64,000 bases of DNA, from contig JBAMJV010007134.1 in the NCBI GenBank assembly GCA_037951105.1, forward strand, positions 62,001 through 126,000, written 5' to 3'. Position 1 is the first letter of the stretch, and every line of letters begins with the position of its first letter. Under the pieces are notes generated by a model. That model was not told the origin of the DNA and ran no database searches. It saw only the letters and a program-made list of their open reading frames with translations. This document shows, in pieces, positions 50,001 through 62,000 of the stretch. This stretch comes from Echinarachnius parma (Eukaryota > Echinodermata > Echinoidea > Clypeasteroida > Echinarachniidae). Position numbers and translations under genes: made by a program.

Positions 50001-53000
50001 AGAATATGGAATGGGCCTTTACAGAACACAGCAAACTCAGGCAAAATACCTCGGGTGCCTGTTCCTGTGAGGGTTCTGTTGTCACAGGTAAAGTTTCCTC
50101 CACCTCATCAGGGGTTAGTTCAGATGGAGTTTCCTCCTTTGCATCAGGCGATTCTACTGATGGAGCTTCCTCCACTGCATCAGGTATTTCTGCAGATGGA
50201 GTTTCCTCTACTTCATCAGTCTTTTCTAGGGTTGGAGCTTCCTCCACTACATCAGTCTTTTCTTCGGATGGAGTTTCCTCCACTACATCAGTCTTTTCTT
50301 CGGATGGAGTTTCCTCAACTGCATCAGGCGTGGCTTCTGAAGAAGGTGTTTCACCAACTGCATCAGGGGTTTCTGCAGATAGAGCTTCCTCCACTACATC
50401 AGTCTTTTCTTCGGTTGGAGTTTCCTCCACTGCATCAGGAGTTGTTGCTGAAGATGGAGTTTCCCCAACTGCATCAGGTGTTTCCATGGATGGAGTTTCC
50501 TCCACTGCATCAGGCGTTTCTACAGAAGAAGTTTCTTCCACTGCATCAGTCTTTTCTACAGTTGGAGCTCCCTCCACTACATCAGTCTTTTCTTCGGTTG
50601 GAGTTTCCTCCAATGCATCATGCGTTTCTTCGGTTGGAGCTTCCTCCACTGCATCAGGAGATGTTTCTGAAGATGGAGTTTCACCAACTGCATCTGGTGT
50701 TTCAGTGGAAGGTGTTTCCGTGGATGGAGTTTCCTCTACTTCATCAGTCTTTTCTAGGGTTGGAGCTTCCTCCACTACATCAGTCTTTTCTTCGGATGGA
50801 GTTTCCTCCACTACATCAGTCTTTTCTTCGGATGGAGTTTCCTCCACTACATCAGTCTTTTCTTCGGATGGAGTTTCCTCAACTGCATCAGGCGTGGCTT
50901 CTGAAGAAGGTGTTTCACCAACTGCATCAGGGGTTTCTGCAGATAGAGCTTCCTCCACTACATCAGTCTTTTCTTCGGTTGGAGTTTCCTCCACTGCATC
51001 AGGAGTTGTTGCTGAAGATGGAGTTTCCCCAACTGCATCAGGTGTTTCCATGGATGGAGTTTCCTCCACTGCATCAGGCGTTTCTACAGAAGAAGTTTCT
51101 TCCACTGCATCAGTCTTTTCTACGGTTGGAGCTCCCTCCACTACATCAGTCTTTTCTTCGGTTGGAGTTTCCTCCACTGAATCAGGCGTTTCTTCGGTTG
51201 GAGCTTCCTCCACTGCATCAGGAGATGTTTCTGAAGATGGAGTTTCACCAACTTCATCTGGTGTTTCAGTGGAAGGTGTTTCCGTGGATGGAGTTTCCTC
51301 TACTGCATCAGGCGTTGCTTCTGAAGAAGGAGTTTCTGCAGATGGAGTTTCCTCTACTGCATAAGTCTTTTCTAGGGTTGGAGCTTCCTCCACTACATCA
51401 GTCTTTTCTTCGGATGTAGTTTCCTTCACTGCATCAAGAGTTTTTTCTGAAGATGGAGTTTCCCCAACTGCATCAGGTGTTTCCATGGATGGAGTTTCTT
51501 CCACTGCATCAGGCGTTTCTACAGAAGAAGTTTCTTCCACTGCATGAGATGTTTCTGCAGATATAGTTTCCTCTACTGCATCAGTCTTTTCTTCGGTTGG
51601 AGCTTCCTCCACTGCATCAAGAGATGTTTCTGACGATGGAGTTTCACCAACTGCATCAGGCGCTTCGGTGGATGGAGTTTCTTCCACTGCATCATGCATT
51701 TCTACAGAAGAAGTTTCTTCCACTGCATGAGATTTTTCTGCAGATGGAGTTTCCTCTACTGCATTAGTCTTTTCTTCAGTTGCAGCTTCCTCCACTGCAT
51801 CAGGCGATGCTTCTGAAGAAGGAGTTTCCCCAACTGCATCAGGTGTTTCCATGGATGGAGTTTCCTCCACTGCATCAGGCGTTTCTACAGAAGAAGTTTC
51901 TTCCTCTGCATGAGATGTTTCTGCAGATGGAGTTTCACCAACTGCATCTGGTGTTTCAGTGGAAGGTGTTTCAGTGGAAGGCGTTTCCGTGGATGGAGTT
52001 TCATCTACTGCATCAGACTTTTCTAGGGTTGGAGTTTCCTCCACTACATCAGTCTTTTCTTTGGATGGAGTTTCCTCCACTGCATCAGGAGTTGTTTCTG
52101 AAGATGGAGTTTCCCCAACTGCATCAGGCGTGTCCATGGATGGAGTTTCTTCCAGTGCATCAGGCGTTCCCACAGAAGAATTTTCTTCCACTGCATGAAA
52201 TGTTTCTGCAGATGGAATGTCCTCTACTGCATCAGTCTCTTCTTCAGTTGGAGCTTCCTCCACTGCATCAGGAGATGTTTCTGAAGATGGAGTTTCCCCA
52301 ACTGCATCTGGTGTTTCAGTGGAAGGCGTTTCAGTGGATGGAGTTTCCTCCACTGCATCAGACGTTGCTTTTGAAGAAGGAGTTTCCCCAATTGCATCAG
52401 GGGTTTCCTCTAGTGCATCAGTCTTTTCTTTGGATGGAGCTTCCTCCACTGCATTAGGGGTCTCTGCAGATGGAGTTTCTTCCACTGCATCAGTCTTTTC
52501 TACGGTTGGAGGTTCCTCCACTGCATAAAGAGTTGATTCTGATGGAGTTCCCGCAACTGCATCAGGCGTTTCTGCGGATGGAGTTTCCTCCACTGCATCA
52601 AGAGTTTCTACAGAAGTAGTTTCTTCCACTGCATCACACCTTTCTGCTGATGGAGTTTCCTCCACTGCATCAGGTGTTTCAGCAGATGGAGTTTCCTCCA
52701 CCGCATCAGGTGTTTCTGCAGATAGAGTTTCTTCCAGTACAATAGGCGTATCTGCAGGTGCCTAAAATGGGCAAGGAGAGAAAGTGCTAGGGTGTCTTCA
52801 CAGAACCATTATCAACTATAATATTTAGTCATGAGACCTTTAAACAACCCCCCCCCCCACTCCAAACCATAGAAACTTTACAGAGCTATAAATATTACTC
52901 TTGTCAAAGCGAGGAGTCATTTCAATAACCAATACATGTAAGCAGAGGAGAGTTCAGGATCATTGATATTTAAAGAAATTCGCCAAAAGTAGATCATTAT

Positions 53001-56000
53001 AATGCTAAATAAACCGTGAAAAATAATAGAACAAAAAGATTTTAAAAACTAAACGAGACATGGAACTTGAAATGAAATATGGCAAGACATGGAATTCTTC
53101 TGAACAAAACACAGCAATTTCAGGCAAAATACCTCAGGTGCCTGTTGTGGGGGTTCTGTTGCCACAGATGGAGTTTCCTCCACTGCATCAGACGTTTCAG
53201 CAGGGGCCTAAAAAAACAAGAGGGTAGAAAGGACAGGTGTCTTCAGAGAACCAACATCAACAAAAACTTCAGCTTCAATACTCGGAACAATGATTTGTTT
53301 CTTCTTAGCAACAATCCTATTCGAAAGGAAGAATATCTTCCATGCTGGAAACGTTCATGGACTTTAATTCTGTTATAGAATCCATCTTGACTTTAGCAAT
53401 GAACACATGAAAGCAGGCAAGTGTTCCGGATGATGAAAAAGGAAAGAAATTCAATGAAATAAAAAGATCTTCACTTGAATACAAAGACATAAAACTTGTA
53501 AAATCAACATTAAAGAACATGAAAAGGGCCTTTACAGAACACAGCAAACTCAGGCAAAGTACCTCAGTTGCCTGTTCCTGTGAGGGTTCTGTTGTCACAG
53601 GTAAAGTTTCCTCCACCTCATCAGGGGTTACTTCAGATGGAGTTTCCTCCTTTGCATCAGGCGATTCTACAGATGAAATTTCCTCCACTGCATCAGTCTT
53701 TTCTTCGGTTGGAGCTTCCTCCACTGCATCAGGCGATGCTTCTGAAGGAGTTTCCCCAACTGCATCATGTATTTCCATGGATGGAGTTTCCTCCACTGCA
53801 TCAGGCATTTCTACAGAATAAGTTTCTTCCACTGCAGGAGATGTTTCTGCAGATGGAGTTTCCTCTACTGCATCAGTCTTTTCTTCGGTTGGAGCTTCCT
53901 CCATTGCATCAGGAGATGTTTCTGAAGATGGAGTTTCTCCAACTGCATCTGGTGTTTCAGCGAAAGGTGTTTCAGTGGAAGGCGTTTCCGTGGATGGAGT
54001 TTCATCTACTGCATCAGGCGATGCTTCTGAAGAAGGAGTTTCCCCAACTGCATCAGGGGTTTCTGCAGATGGAGTTTCCTCTACTGCATCAGACTTTTCT
54101 AGGGTTGGAGCTTCCTCCACTTCATCAGTCTTTTCTTTGGATGGAGTTTCCTCCACTGCATCAGGAGTTGTTTCTGAAGATGGAGTTTCTCCAACTGCAT
54201 CAGGCGTGTCCATGGATGGAGTTTCCCCAACTGCATCTGGTGTTTCAGTGGAAGGCGTTTCAGTGGAAGGCGTTTCAGTGGATGGAGTTTCCTCCACTGC
54301 ATCAGACGTTGCTTTTGAAGAAGGAGTTTCCCCAATTGCATCAGGGGTTTCCTCTAGTGCATCAGTCTTTTTTTTGGATGGAGCTTCCTCCACTGCATTA
54401 GGGGTCTCTGCAGATGGAGTTTCTTCCACTGCATCAATCTTTTCTACGGTTGGAGGTTCCTCCACTGCATAAGGAGTTGATTCTGATGGAGTTCCCGCAA
54501 CTGCATCAGGCGTTTCTGCGGAAGGTGTTTCCGTGGAAGGCGTTTCCATGGATGGAGTTTCCTCTACTGCATCAGGCGATGCTTCTGAAGAAGGAGTTTC
54601 CCCAACTGCATCAGGGGTTTCTGCAGATGGAGTTTCCTCTACTGCATCAGTCTTTTCTAGGGTTGGAGCTTCCTCCACTACATCAGTCTTTTCTTTGGAT
54701 GGAGTTTCCTCCACTGCATCAGGAGTTGTTTCTGAAGATGGAGTTTCCCCAACTGCATCAGGCGTGTCCATGGATGGAGTTTCTTCCACTGCATCAGGCG
54801 TTTCTACAGAAGAATTTTCTTCCACTGCATGAAATGTTTCTGCAGATGGAATTTCCTCTACTGCATCAATCTCTTCTTCAGTTGGAGCTTCCTCCACTGC
54901 ATCAGGAGATGTTTCTGAAGATGGAGTTTCCCCAACTGCATCTGGTGTTTCAGTGGAAGGCGTTTCAGTGGATGGAGTTTCCTCCACTGCATCAGACGTT
55001 GCTTTTGAAGAAGGAGTTTCCCCAATTGCATCAGGGGTTTCCTCTAGTGCATCAGTCTTTTCTTTGGATGGAGCTTCCTCCACTGCATTAGGGGTCTCTG
55101 CAGATGGAGTTTCTTCCACTGCATCAATCTTTTCTACGGTTGGAGGTTCCTCCACTGCATAAAGAGTTGATTCTGATGGAGTTCCCGCAACTGCATCAGG
55201 CGTTTCTGCGGATGGAGTTTCCTCCACTGCATCAAGAGTTTCTACAGAAGTAGTTTCTTCCACTGCATCAGACCTTTCTGCTGATGGAGTTTCCTCCACT
55301 GCATCAGGTGTTTCAGCAGATGGAGTTTCCTCCACCACATCAGGTGTTTCTGCAGATGGAGTTTCTTCCAGTACAATAGGCGTATCTGCAGGTGCCTAAA
55401 ATGGGCAAGGAGAGAAAGTGCTAGGGTGTCTTCACAGAACCATTATCAACTATAACATTTAGTCATGAGACCTTTAAACAACCCCCCCCACTCCAAACCA
55501 TAGACACTTTACAGAGCTATAAATATTACTCTTGTCAAAGCGAGGAGTCATTTTAATAACCAACACATGTAAACAGAGGAGAGTTCAGGATCATTGATAT
55601 TTAAAGAAATTCGCCAAAAGTAGATCATTATAATGCTAAATAAACCGTGAAAAATAATAAAACAAAAAGATCTTAAAAACTAAAAGAGACATGGAACTTG
55701 AAATGAAATATGGCAAGACATGGAATTCTTCTGAACAAAACACAGCAATTTCAGGCAAAATACCTCAGGTGCCTGTTGTGGGGGTTCTGTTGCCACAGAT
55801 GGAGTTTCCTCCACTGTATCAGACGTTTCAGCAGGGGCCTAAAAAACAAGAGGGTAAAAAGGACAGGTGTCTTCAGAGAACCAACATCAACAAAAACTTC
55901 AGCTTCAATACTCGGAACAATGATTTGTTTCTTCTTAGCAACAATCCTATTCGAAAGGAAGAATATCTTCCATGCTGGAAACGTTCATGGACTTTAATTC

Positions 56001-59000
56001 TGTTATAGAATCTATCTTGACTTTAGCAATGAACACATGAAAGCAGGCAAGTGTTCCGGATGATGAAAAAGGAAAGAAATTCAATGAAATAAAAAGATCT
56101 TCACTTGAATACAAAGACATGAAACTTGTAAAATCAACATTAAAAGAACATGAAAAGGGCCTTTACAGAACACAGCAAACTCAGGCAAAGTACCTCAGTT
56201 GCCTGTTCCTGTGAGGGTTCTGTTGTCACAGGTAAAGTTTCCTCCACCTCATCAGGGGTTACTTCAGATGGAGTTTCCTCCTTTGCATCAGGCGATTCTA
56301 CAGATGAAATTTCCTCCACTTCATCAGTCTTTTCTTCGGATGGAGTTTCCTCCACTGCATCAGGTGTTGCTTCTGAAGAAGGAGTTTCCCTAACTGAATT
56401 AGGGGTTTCTGCAGATGAAGTTTCTTCTACTGCATCTGTCTTTTCTTCGGTTTGAGCTTCCTCCACTACATCAGTCTTTTCTTCGGTTGGAGTAACCTCC
56501 ACTGCATCAGGAGTTGTTTCTGAAGATGGAGTTTCCCTAACTGCATCTGGCATTTTAGTGGAAGGCATTTCCATGGATGGAGTTTCCTCCACTGCATCAG
56601 GCGTTTCTACAGAAGGAGTTTCTTCCACTGCATCAAACGTTTCTGCAGATAGGGTTTCCTCCAGTACAATAGGCGTATCTGTAGGTGCCTAAAATGGGCA
56701 AGGAGAGAAAGTGCTAGGGTGTCTTCACAGAACCCCTATCAACTATAACATTTAGTCATGAGACCTTTAAACAAAACCCCCCTAAAAAACAGAAACTTTA
56801 CAAAGCTATGAACATTACTCTTTTCAAAGTGAGGAGTGAAAGTAAGCAGACAAGAGTTCAGGATCATGGAAATATAAAGAAATTCACCAAAATTATATCA
56901 TTATAAAACCATAAAAAACAATAGAACAAAAAGATATTTGAAAATTAAACGAGACATGGAACTTGAAATAAAATATTGCAAGATATGGAATTCTTCTGAA
57001 CAAAACACAGCAAACTCAGGCAAAATACCTCAGGTGCCTGTTGTGGGGGTTCTGTTGCCACAGATTGAGTTTCCTCCACTGCATCAGTCGTTTCTGCAGA
57101 GGCCTAAAATGATCAAGGACAGAAAGGACAGGTGTCTTCAGGAAACCAACATCAACAAAAACTTTAGCTTCAGTAATCAGGACAATGAGTCGTTTCTTCT
57201 TAGCAACCATCTTATTCAAAAGGAAGAATATCTTCCACGCTGAAAAGCTGCATGGACATGCAAGCAGGCAAGTGTTCCGGATGATGAATAAGGAAAGGAA
57301 TTCATTGGCTTGAGGTCAGAATATGGAGAAATAAAACTAGAAAAACTAACAACAAAAATCAATGAAATCAAAAAGACCTTCACTTGAATAACAAAGACTG
57401 TGTACAAAAAACTTGTTACTTGTAAAACAACATTGAAGAACATGGAATGGGCCTTTACAGAACACAGCAAACTCAGGCAAAATACCTCGGGTGCATGTTC
57501 ATGTGAGGGTTCTGTTGTCACAGGTAAAGTTTCCTCCACCTCATCAGGGGTTACTTCAGATGGAGTTTTCTCCTTTGCATCAGGCGATTCTACAGATGGA
57601 GCTTCCTCCACTACATCAGTCTTTTCTTCGTATAAAGTTTCCTCCACTGCATCAGGCATTGCTTCTGAAGAAGGAGTTTCACCAACTGCATCAGGTGTTC
57701 CTTCAGATGGAGCTTCCTCCACTACATCAGTCTTTTCTTCGTATGTAGTTTCCTCCACTACATCAGGCATTGCTTCTGAAGAAGGAGTTTCACCAACTGC
57801 ATCAGGTGTTCCTTCAGATGGAGCTTCCTCCACTATATCAGTCTTTTCTTCGGATGGAGTTTCCTCCACTGCATCAGGAGTTGTTTCTGAAGACGGAGTT
57901 TCCCCAACTACATATTGCGTTTCAGTGGAAGGTGTTTCCGTGGATGGAGTGTCCTCCACTGCATCAGGCGTTGCTTCTGAAGAAGGCGTTTCCACAACTG
58001 CATCAGGGGTTTCCTCTAGTGCATCAGTCTTTTCTTCAGATGGAGCTTCCTCCACTGCATTAGGGGTTTCCGCAGATGAAGTGTCTTCCACTGCATCAGT
58101 CTTTTCTTTGGATGGAGTTTCCTCTACTGCATCAGTCTTTTCTAGGGTTGGAGCTTCCTCCACTATATCAGTCTTTTCTTCGGATGGAGTTTCCTCCACT
58201 GAAATAGGGGTTTCTGCAGATGGAGTTTCTTCCACTGCATCAGTTTTTTCTTCGGACGGAATTTCCTCCCCTGCATCAGCCGTGGCTTCTGAAGAAGGAG
58301 TTTCACCAGCTGCATCAGGGGTTTCTGCATGTGGAGCTTCCTCCACAACATCAGTCTTTTCTTCGGTTGGAATTTCCTCCACTGCATCAGGAGTTGTTTC
58401 TGAAGATGGAGTTTCCCCAACTGCATCAGGCGTTTCCGTGGAAGACGTTTCCGGGGATGGAGTTACCTCCACTGCATCAGGCGTTTCTAAAGAAGAAGTT
58501 TCCTCCACTGCATCATTTTTTTCTTCAGATGGAGCTTCCTCTACTGCATCAGTCTTTTCTTCGGTTGGTGCTTCCTCCACTACATCAGTCTTTTCTTCAG
58601 TTGGAATTTCCTCCACTGCATCAGGAGTTGTTTCTGAAGATGGAGTTTCCCCAACTGCATCAGGCGTTTCCGTGGAAGACGTTTCAGTGGATGTAGTTTC
58701 TTCCACTGCATCAGGCGTTGCTTCTGAAGAAGGAGTTTCCACAACTGCATCAGGGGTTTCTTCTAGTGCATCAGTCTTTTCTACGGTTTGATTTTCCTCC
58801 ACTGCATCAGGAGTTGTTTCTAACGATGGAGTTCCCCCAACTGCATCAGGGGTTTCTGTGGATGAAGTTTCCTCCACTGCATCAGACGTTTCTGCAGATG
58901 TAGTTTCCTCCACTGCATCAGGTGTTTCTGCAGATGGAGTTTCTTCCAGGACAATAGGCTTATCTGCAGGTGCCTAAAATGGGCAAGGAGAGAAAGTGCT

Positions 59001-62000
59001 AGGGTGTCTTCACAGAACCATTATCAACTATAACATTTAGTCATGAGACCTTTAAACCCCCCCCCCCCCAAAAAAAAAAAAAAAAAAAAAAAATGTATAG
59101 AAACTTTACAGAGCGAGGAGTCATTTTAATATGGAACACATGTAAGCAGACAAGAGTTCAGGATCACGGAAATATAAAGAAATTCACCAAAATAAGATCA
59201 TTATAATGCAAAATAAACCATGAAAAACAATATAACGAGACATGGAACTTGAAATAAAATATTGCAAGACATGGCATTCTTCTGAACAAAACACAGCAAA
59301 CTCAGGCAAAATACCTCAGGTGCCTGTTGTGGGGGTTCTGTTGCCACAGATGGAGTTTCCTCCACTGCATCAGACGTTTCAGCAGGGGCCTAAAAAAAAC
59401 AAGAGGGCAGAAGGGACAGGTGTCTTCAGAGAACCAACATCAACAAAAACTGAAGCTTTAGTAATCAGAACAATGATTTGTTTCTTCTTAGCAACAATTC
59501 TATTCGAAAGGAAGAATATTTTCAATGCTGGAAACCTTCAAGGACTTTAATTATGTTTTAGAACCCATCTTGATTTTAACAATAAACACAAGCAAGCAGG
59601 CAAGTGTTCCGGATGATGAATAAGGAAAGAGATTCATTGGCTTGAGGTCAGAATATGGAGAAATAAAACTAGAAAAACTAACAGCAAAAATCAATGAAAT
59701 CAAAAGGATCTTCACTTGAATAACAAAGACATAAATCTTGTAAAGACAACACTGAAGAACATGGCATGTGCCTTTACAGAACACAGCAAACTCAGACAAA
59801 GTACCTCAGGTGCCTGTTCCTGTAAGGTTTCAGTCATCACTGATGGAGTTTCCTCTATTGCATCAGAAGTTTCTGCAGGAGCCTGAAATTAGCGAGAGGA
59901 AAGTAAGTACAAGGATGTCTCCGAAGAATCAACATCAACAAAACTTTTATAGTCTTCAGACCTCTCAGACATACAATATCAATTACTATGCTAAATTTCC
60001 TTGACTCTACTGTAAATATTACTCTTTTCAAAACCGATAAAAACAAAAAGCATATACATTCTGATAACCCACACATGGTATTTGTAATGGAGAAACATGG
60101 AATGTGCCTTTACAGGACACGGCAAACTCAGGCAAAATACCTCAGGTGCCTTTTCCTGTGAGGCTTCTTTCACCATGGATGGAGTGCACTCTACTGCATC
60201 AGTCTTTTCAGCAGATGGAGTTTCCTCTACTACATCAGGCTTTTCTGTAGATGGAATTTCCTCAACTAGATCAGGCATTTCAGTAGATTGAGTTTCCTCC
60301 ACTGCATCAGGTGTTTCAACAGATGGAGTTTCCCCAACTGCATCAGTCTTTTCTTCGGAAAGAGCTTCCTCCAATGCATCAGGCGTTACTTCAGATGGAG
60401 TTTCCTCCTTTGCATCAGGCATTTCTGCATATAAAGTTTTAACTGCATCAGTCATTTCTTCAGATGGAGTTTCCTCCACAGCATCAGGTGTTTCAACAGA
60501 TGGAGTGTCCTCCACTGCATCTGGTGTTTCTGCAGATGGAGTTTCCTCCACAGCATCAGGTGTTTCAACAGATGGAGTGTCCTCCACTGCATCAGGGGTT
60601 ACTGCAGATGGAGTTTCCTCTACTGCATGAGTCTCTTCTTGAAATGGAGTTTCCTCCACTTGATCAGGGGTTTCCGCAGATGGAGTTTTCTCCACTGCAC
60701 CAGGTGTTGCTTCTAAAGAAGGAGTTTCCCCAACTGCATCAGGTGTTTCTTCGGAAAGAGCTTCCTCCAATGCATCAGGTGTTACTTCAGATGGAATTTC
60801 CTCCTTTGCATCAGGCATTTCTGCATATAAAGTTTTCTCAACTGCATCAGTCATTTCTTCAGATGGAGTTTCCTCTACTGCATGAGTCTCTTCTTGAAAT
60901 GGAGTTTCCTCCACTTGATCAGGGGTTTCCGCAGATGGAGTTTTCTCCACTGCATCAGGTGTTGCTTCTAAAGAAGGAGTTTCCCTAACTGCATCAGGGG
61001 TTTCTGAAGATGGAGTGTCCTCTACTGCATCAGGGGTTTCTGCAGATGGAGTTTCCTCTACTATATCAGGTGTTTCTGCAGTTGGAGCTTCCTCCACTAT
61101 ATCACGTGTTTCTGCAGATGGAGTTTCCTCCAGTACAATAGGCGTTTCTGCAGGGGCCTAAAATATGCAAGGAGAGAAAGTGCTAGGGTGTCTTCACAAA
61201 ACCACCATCAACTATAACATTTAGTTATGAGACCTTTAAAACAAAATCAATCAACATAGAAACTTCAAATATTACTCTTTTCAAAACTGGCTGTCATTTT
61301 AATAACTAGGACAAAGAAGTTCACCAAAATTAGGTCATATGGCAAAATAAAACCATGAAAAAAAATTGAACAAAAAGACCTTAATTTTAAAGCAAGACAT
61401 GGAAGTTGAAATACAATTTGGAAAGACATGGAACTCTTCTGAACAAAACACAGCAAATTCAGGCAAAATACCTCAGGTGCCTGTTGTGGGGGTTCTGTTG
61501 CCACAGATGAAGTTTCCTGAACTGTAATGGGTGTTTCTTCCACTGCAACAAGCCTTTCTGGAGGGGCCTAAAAGGAGCAATTGGAAATAGGTCAGGAGGT
61601 ATGGGTGAACCCACACTAACAATTTCAAAGAGCTTTGTCTTTGCAATCCATTCCAACAAAAGTAAATAAAGATCAGTTTTAGTATTCCTTTCTACCATAA
61701 TCATATTAAAAATGTGTTTCCACAAATGTTTTCAATCATGAAAACCATACAGGAAACTAAGACAATACACGTCATAGATAAAAGACAGAAATAGATCTGG
61801 TTCGATGAGTATAGTGACCCGAGTCAACCGCGGCATGGCACTCAGAGAGTTAAACAGAATAAAGATGAGCAAAGAAAAGACTTAAAACCTGCAACTGAGT
61901 TGCCAGCTAAGTCTGTGATAGATAGGGTAAGTGAAGCTTACAAGAAGTATGTTAGTTGCTAACTAGGGTTAACTCAGTTTTACTGTGGTTTTAAATGTAG

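Noticed and set aside
36709..61157. CRISPR-like appearance of regularly spaced repeats
   Set aside because: Repeats are contiguous, in frame and lie inside spliced eukaryotic exons. There are no unique spacers.
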